From: Candidatus Saccharimonadota bacterium
GTDB lineage: Bacteria; Patescibacteriota; Saccharimonadia; Saccharimonadales; Saccharimonadaceae
NCBI GenBank assembly: GCA_017510445.1
Contig: JAFWNF010000005.1
Span: 62,001-126,000, forward strand
Direction of reading: 5' to 3'
DNA: 64,000 bases
Shown: piece by piece, positions 33,374 through 41,370 of the stretch
How positions within the stretch are numbered: position 1 is the first letter of the stretch
How the letters are laid out: the number at the start of each line of letters is the position of its first letter
Program-made: the position numbers and the translations under genes
The notes under the pieces: generated by a model
The model's input: only the letters and a program-made list of their open reading frames with translations
Databases searched by the model: none
What the model was told of the DNA's origin: nothing

Positions 33374-33455
33374 TTGCCATCGCTCCTTTCAAAAAATTTT
33401 AATGTGCAAGTGCAGGGCACTCGCAAAAAATATGTGTTTCTTGCAACACCCTTTC

Positions 33456-33484
33456 ATTATATCACAGATTATTAAAAATGTCAA
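33456..33484 (-). promoter_or_regulatory. consensus promoter of the 33373 gene
   Basis: TTGACA, 17-bp spacer, TGA-TATAAT on the minus strand. Confidence 0.8.
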
Positions 33485-33519
33485 TGGTTAGAAAATCTTT
33501 TTCCTTTTTTCGGAGTTTG

Positions 33520-33528
33520 TGGTATAAT
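33520..33528 (+). promoter_or_regulatory. extended -10 promoter of tRNA-His
   Basis: TGG-TATAAT, 11 bp before the tRNA. Confidence 0.65.
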
Positions 33529-33538
33529 CTTTCTATCT

Positions 33539-33616
33539 GGTGGGATTAGCTCAGATGGTTAGAGCGTCTGATTGTGGTCCAGAAGGTCGTCGGTTCGATC
33601 CCGATATCCCACCCCA
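33539..33616 (+). tRNA. tRNA-His (anticodon GTG)
   Basis: Encoded G-1 opposite C73, acceptor GTGGGAT/ATCCCAC, anticodon stem TCTGA/CCAGA-type pairing around TTGTGGT (GTG at 34-36), TTCGATC T loop, CCA encoded. Confidence 0.95.
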
Positions 33617-33618
33617 GA

Positions 33619-33653
33619 GAAAGCCCCCTTTTGCGGGGGCTTTCTTGGTTTTT
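33619..33653 (+). terminator. terminator of tRNA-His
   Basis: GAAAGCCCCC/GGGGGCTTTC, 10 bp, followed by TTGGTTTTT. Its tail leads directly into the next promoter. Confidence 0.85.
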
Positions 33654-33654
33654 A

Positions 33655-33663
33655 TGATATACT
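33655..33663 (+). promoter_or_regulatory. leaderless extended -10 box of the HAD gene
   Basis: TGA-TATACT 6 nt before the ATG at 33670. Confidence 0.65.
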
Positions 33664-33669
33664 AAAGCT

Positions 33670-34434
33670 ATGAAAAAAGTACTCTCATTTGATATAGATC
33701 AAACTTTAAATGTGGCGAAAACGCCAATTCCAGATGAAATCGCTGAGCTTCTGACAAAATGTCTCGACCACTTCGAGATTTGCCCGATTTCGGGGCAAAA
33801 ATTTGACCAATTTCTTATTCAAATCGTCGATAGAATGAAAGACGCGACCCCTGAGCAATTAACTCACCTTCATCTGTTTGTCGCACAAGGAACTCAATAT
33901 TATCGCTATAATCTTGAGAAAAAGGATTGGGAAATGATTTATAACTATCCTTTGACAGAAGAACAAGTTAAAAAAATCACTGAAACTATTGAAAAATCTG
34001 CCAGAGAGCTCGGATATTGGGAAGAGGACAAGCTTCAGCCCGGCGACGAAATTATTGAAAATCGCCTCTCTCAAGTGACTTTTTCGGCTCTCGGTCAAAA
34101 AGCTGGAACAGAGGAAAAATACGCTTGGGACCCTGACCATAAAAAACGCGAAAAAATCGTCAAAAGATGTAAAGAACTCGCACCTGAATTTGATTACGAA
34201 ATCGGCGGAACGACCTCTATAAATGCTGTTACTCCTGGAATGAATAAGGTATTTGGAATGACCCATCTTCTCGAGGAGCTAAACGTCAAAAAAGAAGATA
34301 TTCTTTATTTTGGCGATATGACTCAACCTGGAGGGAACGATTATCCTGTGGTCCAGATGGGAATCGATACGATTACCGTCAGGAGCCATGAAGACACTGC
34401 GTTTGCCTTGCGTGGCATCCTTGGCGTGTTATAA
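33670..34434 (+). CDS. HAD-IIB phosphatase/mutase, eukaryotic-phosphomannomutase-like
   Basis: 254 aa. HAD motif I FDIDQTL at 7-13, motif II region ISGQKFDQF, cap segment ENRLSQVTFSALGQKA, and motif IV GDMTQPGGNDYPV, which matches the GDKTxxGGNDxEI of eukaryotic-type phosphomannomutases. DxDxT has Gln at the fourth place (D-I-D-Q-T). Probable sugar-phosphate mutase or phosphatase; which cannot be told from sequence. Leaderless start. Its stop codon lies inside the -10 box of tpiA. Confidence 0.82.
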   Translation: MKKVLSFDIDQTLNVAKTPIPDEIAELLTKCLDHFEICPISGQKFDQFLIQIVDRMKDATPEQLTHLHLFVAQGTQYYRYNLEKKDWEMIYNYPLTEEQVKKITETIEKSARELGYWEEDKLQPGDEIIENRLSQVTFSALGQKAGTEEKYAWDPDHKKREKIVKRCKELAPEFDYEIGGTTSINAVTPGMNKVFGMTHLLEELNVKKEDILYFGDMTQPGGNDYPVVQMGIDTITVRSHEDTAFALRGILGVL

Positions 34435-34435
34435 T
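34427..34435 (+). promoter_or_regulatory. leaderless extended -10 box of tpiA, overlapping a stop codon
   Basis: TGT-TATAAT; the TAA at 34432-34434 inside it ends the HAD gene. The tpiA ATG follows 6 nt later. Confidence 0.7.
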
Positions 34436-34441
34436 TTACTT

Positions 34442-35221
34442 ATGGTAAAAACGTATATTATTGGCAACTGGAAAATGAATTTCACCGTCGGTGAATCTTC
34501 CCTTTTCCTTCATAAACTTCAAACAAAAATTCATCCTTCTCGCGACATTCAGGTCGTTGTCGCGCCCTCGCTCATGGCTTTGCAACCTCTTTCGCTTCAA
34601 ATAGACCGACGAAAACTAAAACTTTCCGCCCAAAACTTCTATCATCAGGATTTTGGCGCTTTTACAGGGGAAGTTTCCGTCTCGCAACTCCGCAATCTCG
34701 TTGACTATGCGATTGTCGGCCATTCTGAACGTCGTCATATTCTCGGAGAAGACGAGAAAGATATTCGTTTGAAAGTTGCAGCGGGTCTTCGAAATGGGAT
34801 CAAGCCAATTCTTTGTATTGGGGAAACTGCCGAGGAGCGAAAGAACGGCGAAACGGCCGATGTAATTCGCGACCAGCTTCTCTCTGGACTGAGAGAGGTT
34901 TCTAGAGAGGAGATTAAAGACGTTATTATTGCTTATGAACCAGTTTGGGCAATTTCCACGACTAAAAATGCTTCACAGGCTACCCCTGATAAAATACAAG
35001 AGGTAATCGACCTGATTAGAAAGACCTTAAAATCAACTTTTGGCAAGGAAAATGCTGAGGAAGTTGCAATTCTCTACGGTGGGAGTGTAAAACCTACCAA
35101 TGCTGCCGCATATCTAGAAATTGAAGGCGTAAACGGCCTACTTATTGGGGGAGCTAGCTTGATTGCCCCTGAGTTTCTTGATATAATAGAAACAGCTAAG
35201 AGAATTAGGAATGAGAGATAA
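34442..35221 (+). CDS. tpiA: triosephosphate isomerase
   Basis: 259 aa from the ATG at 34442 (MVKTYIIGNWKMNF); an in-frame ATG at 34388 lies within the HAD gene and is not used given the promoter. NWKMN substrate loop, VGHSERR with catalytic His, YEPVWAI with catalytic Glu, loop 7 GGSVKP and GGASL phosphate loop. Interconverts glyceraldehyde-3-phosphate and dihydroxyacetone phosphate; in this window it would take up triose phosphate from the phosphoketolase. Overlaps the next gene by 11 bp. Confidence 0.97.
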   Translation: MVKTYIIGNWKMNFTVGESSLFLHKLQTKIHPSRDIQVVVAPSLMALQPLSLQIDRRKLKLSAQNFYHQDFGAFTGEVSVSQLRNLVDYAIVGHSERRHILGEDEKDIRLKVAAGLRNGIKPILCIGETAEERKNGETADVIRDQLLSGLREVSREEIKDVIIAYEPVWAISTTKNASQATPDKIQEVIDLIRKTLKSTFGKENAEEVAILYGGSVKPTNAAAYLEIEGVNGLLIGGASLIAPEFLDIIETAKRIRNER

Positions 35222-35951
35222 CCGAAAGACAATGGATTTTTTCCGCCCAGTGAGGTCGACTGACCCTCTGGTAAGTCGTCCGGTGCCAAAACCTGGGCCG
35301 ACCGTTATTCCAGCGGAAAAAGTTACCAGTCTTCCGCCCGCGCTCAAAGAATCACCAAATGCCGAGAAAGAGCGCGACGTTTATAACCTCTCAAAACCGC
35401 CAGTCTATTCTTCTTCTGTAATTGTTGAGAAAACTGTTATTTCTAGAAAACCAGTTAAAAAACCTGAGAGGGTTTCTTCGTTTGAACCAGACTATGAATC
35501 GCCTTTTGAGAGAGAACTCGAGGAGTCCTTTGATGACGACGATTGGTTTGACTCTTTGAAAAAAGAGGGATTTTTCTCCGATTCTAGATCTGAACCGGAA
35601 GAAGAAGTAAAAAACGAGCCAGTAAAGCTCGACCGAGAGACGAAGGGGAGATCGCTTTATTCTTTTACAGGAGAGTCGCCGTTTCTAAAATCAGTTCAGG
35701 TAGAAAAACGACCACTCTCTCGCTCCGTACCGATGAATAAAAAAGCTCCGGTTTTTGATGCGCCTGTTTCTTCGCAAAGCAAAAGGGAGACGAAGAAATC
35801 AGCTTTCAAAGCTCCTACTGTTAAACCGAGAAAAGAAAAGGCTGAAAAACGCCCAGTGGAACATAAAGGTGTGCCATTTTGGGTGACGATTCTTTTGACG
35901 ATTATTCTCGGGATTGCGGCGGGGATTGCTGTGTTTGTTTTAATTGCTTAG
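35211..35951 (+). CDS. tail-anchored protein of unknown function
   Basis: 246 aa. Disordered, Pro/Lys/Glu/Ser-rich over ~215 residues with an acidic centre (ELEESFDDDDWFDSL), ending in one C-terminal helix (FWVTILLTIILGIAAGIAVFVLIA), so most of it should lie in the cytoplasm. The ATG at 35211 overlaps tpiA; the ATG at 35232 (MDFFRPVR) is an equally good start. No family recognised. Downstream of tpiA with a strong terminator. Confidence 0.75.
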   Translation: MRDNRKTMDFFRPVRSTDPLVSRPVPKPGPTVIPAEKVTSLPPALKESPNAEKERDVYNLSKPPVYSSSVIVEKTVISRKPVKKPERVSSFEPDYESPFERELEESFDDDDWFDSLKKEGFFSDSRSEPEEEVKNEPVKLDRETKGRSLYSFTGESPFLKSVQVEKRPLSRSVPMNKKAPVFDAPVSSQSKRETKKSAFKAPTVKPRKEKAEKRPVEHKGVPFWVTILLTIILGIAAGIAVFVLIA

Positions 35952-35966
35952 TTTTTAGATATTAGA

Positions 35967-35997
35967 AGACCCCGAAGGATTTCGGGGTCTTTTTTTG
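35967..35997 (+). terminator. terminator of the tpiA unit
   Basis: AGACCCCGAA/TTCGGGGTCT followed by seven T. Confidence 0.92.
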
Positions 35998-36012
35998 AGG
36001 CGGGACGGCGCC

Positions 36013-36570
36013 TCAGGATAGAAGGACTGTTTCGATAATGTCTTCCGCTACTTCGCGGAAATTGGGGTCTTTGGTGTTCGGAATTTGCTGGCGGATGAAA
36101 CTATAAAGTACATCGTCAGGGATACTCTTCACGGCTTCTCTATGCCAAAGTTCGACAAATTCGTCTCTGGCAAATTCCTTTGCTCCAGTAGTGTTATTGG
36201 CATTTACGTCAATTCGAAGCCTTCTTAAGAGCTTCTCTGTGTCGATGTTCTTATACTCGGTCGTAATTGACGTCAGGTCGTCGCTATTGAGGTAAAGAAC
36301 GACATTCTCAGAAAGCCTTCTCTGGAGTTCGATAAACTTCTCTCTGCCGTTAGGCATGGGAGGAAGGAGCGCGTAGAGAATGTCATGAAGAATGTCGTCA
36401 GAAATGAGACACCCTTCATCACGGTTGAAATAAATTTCATCGAGGAGCTTGCATTTCTCGACATCGGTGAGAACAACGACGTTATCAATTCTTCTGTGGT
36501 TGCGGATAAGCTCAATAATATCGTCAGTGGACCAGGCTTCGCATATTTCTTTTAACTTTTCTTCAGTCAT
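36013..36570 (-). CDS. hypothetical protein, 185 aa
   Basis: No family recognised. Soluble, acidic and mostly helical (MTEEKLKEICEAWSTDDIIELI, FREVAEDIIETVLLS), with two Cys, no signal or helix of membrane type. GGAG 6 nt before the ATG. Monocistronic, behind the promoter at 36684-36712 and a ~110-nt leader. Same architecture as the other orphan genes with -35/N17/-10 promoters. Confidence 0.75.
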   Translation of the reverse strand: MTEEKLKEICEAWSTDDIIELIRNHRRIDNVVVLTDVEKCKLLDEIYFNRDEGCLISDDILHDILYALLPPMPNGREKFIELQRRLSENVVLYLNSDDLTSITTEYKNIDTEKLLRRLRIDVNANNTTGAKEFARDEFVELWHREAVKSIPDDVLYSFIRQQIPNTKDPNFREVAEDIIETVLLS

Positions 36571-36680
36571 ATATCTCCAAAATCAACGTACAAATGTTCG
36601 GTTCCGTCCAACCTTAGCGGGTTCCCGCACGTCGATTTTTTTGGCAATGTGCAACAATCCCCCACTTTTCAGGGATTGTT
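36571..36680 (-). promoter_or_regulatory. 5' leader with terminal hairpin
   Basis: The transcript would start with GCAACAATCCC paired to GGGGATTGTTGC, a ~11-bp hairpin at the very 5' end, which usually stabilises mRNA (inference). Confidence 0.5.
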
Positions 36681-36683
36681 GCT

Positions 36684-36712
36684 ATTCTATCACACTTTTG
36701 CTTTTTTGTCAA
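36684..36712 (-). promoter_or_regulatory. consensus promoter of the 36570 gene
   Basis: TTGACA, 17-bp spacer, TGA-TAGAAT on the minus strand. Confidence 0.75.
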
Positions 36713-36734
36713 TATCTAGGAGTTTTCTTCGAGG

Positions 36735-37964
36735 TTATTTTACGATAGCGAGGCGGTTTTTGCCTTTTTTCAAGATGCCGGCAGCAAAAACACTGGTTTC
36801 GGTGAGTTTTTCGCCGTTTAAGGTGATTGCACCTTGATTCAAGAATTCACGAGCTTTTTTCTTTGACTCGGCAAAACCAAGTTCAATCAAAGCGTCGATT
36901 AGAGGACGCTCCTTTGAAATTGTCGGTAAAATGGTCGAAAAATTAGCCAAATCTTCGCTAGACACGGTTTTTAGGCCGTCTTTTGCGAAAAGCTTCTCGG
37001 ATAGGCTTATAACCGCGTTTGTTTTTTCGGGGCCGTGGACGACTTCTGTGGCGCCTTTAGCAAGGGCTTTTTGGGCAATTCTCTGCTCTTTATTTTCAGA
37101 ATGGCGGGCGAGAAGTTCGTCAATTTCCTCTTTTTCGAGAGTGGTGTAGATTTTTAGGAGATATTCGACTGAATCGTCAGGTTGGTTAATCCAGAACTGA
37201 TAGAAATCGAAAACTGGGGTGAAATTGCCCGAGCCAGTATCTTCAGAAGCAAGCCAAACGGCGTTCCCTTCAGATTTACCGAATTTTTTACCAGAAACTG
37301 GGTCAATAACCAGAGGAGTAGACCAGACATCTGCGGTCGCGTTTTCAAGGCGTTTTATCATGTGAATACCAGAGGTACAGTTGCCGTATTGGTCAGCACC
37401 ACAGAGCTGAAGATCGATACCGTATTCTCGGTAGAGATGGAGAAAATCGTAGCCCTGAATCAAGGTATAGGAAAATTCGGCATAAGAGATACCGGAGCCA
37501 CCTTCGCCGATACGATTTTGGACGAATTGGCGGTCGAGAAGCTGGGTCATTGAGAAGGTCTTCCCAACTTCACGGAGAAATTTCAGGTAGTTTATGTCTT
37601 TAAACCAGTCAAAATTATCGACCATTCTGATTTCTTCGGATTTGATGATCGATTCTATCTGTTTTTTCAGGCAGACTTTGTTGTGGTCAACTTCCTCGAG
37701 AGATTTTAATTCCCTTTCACTATTTTCTTTTGGGTCGCCAATTTGGCCTGTGGCGCCACCAACGAGAAGAGTTGGTTTGTAGCCGTGACGGACGAAACAA
37801 GCACACATCATCAGCGCGGCGAGGTTGCCGATTGTCAACGAGTCGGCGGAAGGATCTGCGCCCCAATAAAACTGCTTATTTTCGCGAGTATCAAGTTCTT
37901 CAGGGTTTTTAATGGTGGTTTCGGCGGAGAATCCGCGCCAAATTAGTTCTTCAGATAGTTTCAT
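36735..37964 (-). CDS. tyrS: tyrosyl-tRNA synthetase
   Basis: 409 aa. Class I core: YWGADPSADSLTIGNLAAL carries the HIGH-like site, the VGGATGQIGDPK region, the tyrosine/anticodon side CGADQYGN, and KFGKSEGNAVW as the KMSKS loop. The C-terminus is an S4 RNA-binding domain (AREFLNQGAITLNGEKL). Leaderless start: TGT-TATAAT ends 6 nt before the ATG. Confidence 0.97.
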   Translation of the reverse strand: MKLSEELIWRGFSAETTIKNPEELDTRENKQFYWGADPSADSLTIGNLAALMMCACFVRHGYKPTLLVGGATGQIGDPKENSERELKSLEEVDHNKVCLKKQIESIIKSEEIRMVDNFDWFKDINYLKFLREVGKTFSMTQLLDRQFVQNRIGEGGSGISYAEFSYTLIQGYDFLHLYREYGIDLQLCGADQYGNCTSGIHMIKRLENATADVWSTPLVIDPVSGKKFGKSEGNAVWLASEDTGSGNFTPVFDFYQFWINQPDDSVEYLLKIYTTLEKEEIDELLARHSENKEQRIAQKALAKGATEVVHGPEKTNAVISLSEKLFAKDGLKTVSSEDLANFSTILPTISKERPLIDALIELGFAESKKKAREFLNQGAITLNGEKLTETSVFAAGILKKGKNRLAIVK

Positions 37965-37970
37965 AAGGCT

Positions 37971-37979
37971 ATTATAACA
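37971..37979 (-). promoter_or_regulatory. leaderless extended -10 box of tyrS
   Basis: TGT-TATAAT 6 nt before the ATG at 37964. Confidence 0.7.
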
Positions 37980-37993
37980 GATTTTTGGGCAAC

Positions 37994-38020
37994 AAAAAAT
38001 CCCCGGCGAAGCGGGGATTT
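37994..38020 (-). terminator. terminator of the VPETG surface protein gene
   Basis: AAATCCCCG/CGGGGATTT followed by TTTTTTG on the minus strand. Confidence 0.88.
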
Positions 38021-38023
38021 TAT

Positions 38024-39043
38024 TTAGAGTTCGTAGTCTAGTTTTTTATGGGATTTTTTGATTTTGAGAATTACGATGATGGAGATGACTAGAGCCTCAA
38101 TACCGGCGAAGATGATTGTCGCGACAACTGAATCATTCTCTTTTTTTAGGGCTCCCGTTTCTGGAACGTCGGCAGTTTTGTCTTTGGTTTCCTTTTTATA
38201 CTGATTTTCTGGTTTTAAGTCTTTATTTTCCTCTGGAGTAGGCTTTGGGGCTGGATTAGATTCTGGCGTAGGGGTTGGTGTAAGTTCTGGGTCGGGCTCC
38301 GGTTCCGGTTCAGGAGTAGGCGTTGGTTCTGGACCAGGCTCCGGTTCCGGTTCTGGTTCAGGAGTAGGATCTGGAACGATAGCTTCACAAGTAAACTGAG
38401 CTTTATAGGTCGCATCGCCAGTAACTTCAACAACCGTCGGAGACCAGCCGCTAAAAGAATAGTTGCATTCTTGGTCAGACGCTTTAACTGGGGTGTCGCC
38501 GTCATAGGTCGGAAGATCTCCATAACCAACTTGTTCATCGACCTCTAGCGTGGAATCATTATCTCCTAGCCAGGTTACCTCGTAGGCTTTGCGATTTAGG
38601 TGAGCAGTGAACGTGTCGTTGCATATGTTGTCGCTGTTTTTAATAGTTTGAATTTCGTTAATTTGATCGGACCTAAGGGGAGATCCAGCTTCGATGTTTT
38701 TTTCGCCAACTACGACGTCTCTGTTTATACTCCAATATTCAATTTCGTATTCATCTGTGAAGTCCGTTTTAATATAGGGGAAATATTCATATTCATAATA
38801 TGCCCCTACAATATATTGGTATGCTTCGTCTGGGATCTCTAGTGAATGCGTCAAGTTTTCCCCGCTAAAATCTGCTTCGTATTCCGGTCCCGGATCACAT
38901 AGCGTGATGCCTCTAGTTGCGCCGTCAGCATAGGTATTGTTTAGGGCAGAAAGGCTTTGGTTAACTAAAATACCGAAAACGCTACAGAATAGAAAAATAA
39001 AGACGATAAAAATTGATTTTTTCCTTAAAAAATTTTTTAACAT
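38024..39043 (-). CDS. sortase-type surface protein with InlB B-repeat and Pro/Glu stalk
   Basis: 339 aa from the ATG at 39043, where the signal peptide ([20 protein letters not shown]) begins properly; the in-frame ATG at 39124 would add 27 basic residues and lies in the promoter. After an N-terminal domain comes a Listeria-Bacteroides (InlB B) repeat ([36 protein letters not shown]), a PEPxP stalk of ~60 residues, and a sorting signal VPETG at 293-297 with helix and KIKKSHKK tail. VPxTG is a variant of LPxTG. Two tandem -35/-10 promoters. Confidence 0.87.
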   Translation of the reverse strand: MLKNFLRKKSIFIVFIFLFCSVFGILVNQSLSALNNTYADGATRGITLCDPGPEYEADFSGENLTHSLEIPDEAYQYIVGAYYEYEYFPYIKTDFTDEYEIEYWSINRDVVVGEKNIEAGSPLRSDQINEIQTIKNSDNICNDTFTAHLNRKAYEVTWLGDNDSTLEVDEQVGYGDLPTYDGDTPVKASDQECNYSFSGWSPTVVEVTGDATYKAQFTCEAIVPDPTPEPEPEPEPGPEPTPTPEPEPEPDPELTPTPTPESNPAPKPTPEENKDLKPENQYKKETKDKTADVPETGALKKENDSVVATIIFAGIEALVISIIVILKIKKSHKKLDYEL

Positions 39044-39077
39044 TTTTGACCTTTTTGTTTTGACCTTGTGTGATTTA

Positions 39078-39106
39078 AGTATAAGCTTTATTTTTCGTTT
39101 TGTCAA
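39078..39106 (-). promoter_or_regulatory. proximal promoter of the VPETG gene
   Basis: TTGACA, 17-bp spacer, TATACT. Confidence 0.75.
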
Positions 39107-39185
39107 TAATGTTTTTAAAAACAAAAAATTCCCACTGGGGAGATGGGTATTCCAAAATAATCAGCCACTTTTCAGGCTTAACTCC

Positions 39186-39214
39186 ATTTTAACATAAACG
39201 GTTTGATTTGTCAA
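39186..39214 (-). promoter_or_regulatory. distal promoter of the VPETG gene
   Basis: TTGACA, 17-bp spacer, TGT-TAAAAT, 108 bp above the proximal one. Confidence 0.65.
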
Positions 39215-39237
39215 GACTTTAGGGGTTTTTTGTTTTG

Positions 39238-39246
39238 TGATAGAAT
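39238..39246 (+). promoter_or_regulatory. leaderless extended -10 box of the phosphoketolase genes
   Basis: TGA-TAGAAT 6 nt before the ATG at 39253. Confidence 0.65.
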
Positions 39247-39252
39247 ATGGTT

Positions 39253-40182
39253 ATGATCAAAAGTGTGGGCGAACTTGAAAAAATTTCTAGGAGAATCCGA
39301 GCGACGGATTATCTAGTTGTCGCGCAACTTTTTTTGCAAGATAATTTCCTACTCGAGAGAAAACTGGAATTTTCTGATATTAAACCGAGACTTCTAGGAC
39401 ACTGGGGGAGTTGTCATGGGATTAATGTCGCGCTTTCGAATCTACTGAGCTTTTTTAAGGGTGATGACAATTTTTCTTTCATTCTCGGACCTGGACACGG
39501 TTTTCCGGCGCTGAACGCTAATTTGTTTATTGATGGAAAACTCGATGAAAAGAACCTTGCAGATTTTTGTCGTAAATTTTCGTGGCCCGGAGGTTTTCCA
39601 TCACATTCAAGTCCGATGACGCCTGGGGTAGTAACAGAGGGCGGAGAACTCGGATACGCACTGGGAACCGCCTATGGGCAAGTACTCGGACACCCAGAGA
39701 AGACGGTTGCAGTACTTCTAGGAGATGGCGAGATGGAGACAGCGACAGCACTGGCATCGATGAATCTGAATAAACTGATTTCGGGAAAATCGAACGGGAA
39801 GGTTTTACCGATTTTACATCTAAACGGCTATAAAATCTCTGGGCCAACGATTTTAGGGCGAAAAAGTGAACGGGAAATACATGAACTAATTCGAGGATTT
39901 GGGTATGAGCCGATTGAGGCGAAAGGCGACGAGCCTGGGGAGTTGATGTTTGCGCTCGAAAAAGCGGATTTCGTTTTTCATCCATTTATAATCATGCGCA
40001 CAGAAAAAGGGGCTGGTGGACCAGATTATTTGGACGGGAAGAAAGTGGCTGGGAATTTCCTTGCGCATCAAATCCCGTTACCTCTGGCAAAAACTGACGA
40101 AAAACAGCTTCAGATTCTTGAGGATTGGCTTTCTTCCTATAATTTTTCGGAACTTTATGACGGAAAGGAGTTTCTTTTATGA
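39253..40182 (+). CDS. phosphoketolase, N-terminal (thiamine-PP) subunit
   Basis: 309 aa from the ATG at 39253 (leaderless spacing; an ATG at 39247 is also in frame). Matches the N-terminal domain of xylulose-5-phosphate/fructose-6-phosphate phosphoketolase: KPRLLGHWGSCHG, LGPGHGFPA, FSWPGGFPSHSSPMTPGV, EGGELGYALGTAYGQ, thiamine-PP motif GDGEMETA...LHLNGYKISGPT, and AHQIPLPLA near the end. It stops (TGA) at the linker that joins this domain to the pyrimidine-binding domain in normal ~800-aa enzymes. The stop overlaps the next start by ATGA, so the second half is translated as a separate chain. Confidence 0.9.
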   Translation: MIKSVGELEKISRRIRATDYLVVAQLFLQDNFLLERKLEFSDIKPRLLGHWGSCHGINVALSNLLSFFKGDDNFSFILGPGHGFPALNANLFIDGKLDEKNLADFCRKFSWPGGFPSHSSPMTPGVVTEGGELGYALGTAYGQVLGHPEKTVAVLLGDGEMETATALASMNLNKLISGKSNGKVLPILHLNGYKISGPTILGRKSEREIHELIRGFGYEPIEAKGDEPGELMFALEKADFVFHPFIIMRTEKGAGGPDYLDGKKVAGNFLAHQIPLPLAKTDEKQLQILEDWLSSYNFSELYDGKEFLL

Positions 40183-41345
40183 TTGAAAAAGTAGAAAATC
40201 CTGGTTCAGAAAAGTTTTCACCAGCGAGAAAATTCGGACACCTTCTTCGCGAAAGAATCGAGAAAGATCCAAGGTTTTATCTGTTTTCGCCAGATGAAAC
40301 GACAAGTAATCGACTTGATGAAGTGTTTGAGGTTGCGACGAGAGCTTGGGCGACGAAAAAAGAGGGTTTTGATTTACCAGAGAGCGAAAGCGGACGGGTT
40401 ATTGAACTACTTTCCGAAAACACGCTGTTTGCGGTGATGATTGGGCATATTATGAACGGCGAGCAGGCGATGATGACGAGCTACGAGGCGTTTTTCTCTG
40501 TTATTTTGTCACAAATCGTGCAACAGATTAAGTTCTTTAAACAGAGTGATAATGTGCCTTCGAGGCCAAAATATCCAGCGGTGAACCTACTCTCAACGAG
40601 CACCTGTTTTAGACAAGATCACAACGGGTTTTCGCATCAATCACCGGTAATGATTTCGGCACTTCTCTCTATTCCGAGCAATAAAGTGAATTGTCTTTTC
40701 CCTGTTGATGATGTTTCGGTAGAAAAAACCTTTGATTTTATGTTGAAATCTGAAAATGTTGTAAATTTTACAACATTTGATAAAAACGATAACCCAAGGT
40801 GGATTGATTCGTATCATGCACAATTTTTGTTTGATAACGGGGGCGCGAGCGTTTATCGCTTTGCATCTGATAATGACCCAGATGTGGTTTTGACGGCGAT
40901 AGGGGATATTGTGACAAGAGAAACGCTTTTTGCGCGAGATATTCTCAAAAAAGATATGCCGGAGCTAAAAATTCGCTTCGTAGGGATAAATGCGCTTTCT
41001 TATAACGCAATCGGAACTACCGACAATAAACTTAATAAAAACGTGTTTGATGAATACTTTACAAAAGATAAGTTAATTGTCGCGAATTTTCATGGTTATC
41101 CAGAGACTTTGAAACATATTTTAGGGCAATATACTAATGAGGCGAGAATTTCGGTACACGGATTTTCGGAAGAAGGCTCAACGACAACGCCGTTTGAAAT
41201 GCTAGCGCTCAACCATGTTTCGAGATTTGATATCGCGATGGACGTGGCGGAAAAGTTCGGCAGGTTTGATTTGAAAGAAAAATATCTAGCGGAAATCTCA
41301 AAAAACCACGAAAATGCTCTGAAAACAGGTTTGGATTTGTTTTAA
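40179..41345 (+). CDS. phosphoketolase, C-terminal (pyrimidine-binding) subunit
   Basis: 388 aa. Begins where the middle domain starts: FYLFSPDETTSNRLDEVFE, GRVIELLSENT, YEAFFSVILSQIVQQIKF, RQDHNGFSHQSPV, and a C-terminal XFP_C part (KLIVANFHGYPETLKHIL, HGFSEEGSTTTPF). With the 39253 product it adds up to ~697 aa, ~100 less than fused enzymes; the loss falls mainly at the linker. Together they should split xylulose-5-P or fructose-6-P with phosphate into acetyl-phosphate and an aldose phosphate. Contains the palindrome at 40754-40778. Confidence 0.9.
   Translation: MIEKVENPGSEKFSPARKFGHLLRERIEKDPRFYLFSPDETTSNRLDEVFEVATRAWATKKEGFDLPESESGRVIELLSENTLFAVMIGHIMNGEQAMMTSYEAFFSVILSQIVQQIKFFKQSDNVPSRPKYPAVNLLSTSTCFRQDHNGFSHQSPVMISALLSIPSNKVNCLFPVDDVSVEKTFDFMLKSENVVNFTTFDKNDNPRWIDSYHAQFLFDNGGASVYRFASDNDPDVVLTAIGDIVTRETLFARDILKKDMPELKIRFVGINALSYNAIGTTDNKLNKNVFDEYFTKDKLIVANFHGYPETLKHILGQYTNEARISVHGFSEEGSTTTPFEMLALNHVSRFDIAMDVAEKFGRFDLKEKYLAEISKNHENALKTGLDLF
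40754..40778. repeat. perfect 25-bp palindrome inside the phosphoketolase gene
   Basis: 12-bp arms AAATGTTGTAAA / TTTACAACATTT around one T. Read as N-V-V-N-F-T-T, same phase as the copies in glmS and murB. Confidence 0.9.
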
Positions 41346-41355
41346 ATAGAAAATA

Positions 41356-41364
41356 TGTTATAGT
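41356..41364 (+). promoter_or_regulatory. leaderless extended -10 box of the PIN gene
   Basis: TGT-TATAGT 6 nt before the ATG at 41371. Confidence 0.65.
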
Positions 41365-41370
41365 TTTTGT

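Noticed and set aside
39253-41345. Frameshifted single phosphoketolase gene
   Set aside because: The second half has its own ATG in an ATGA overlap, and the break falls at a domain linker with all recognisable motifs intact. A sequencing error cannot be fully excluded.
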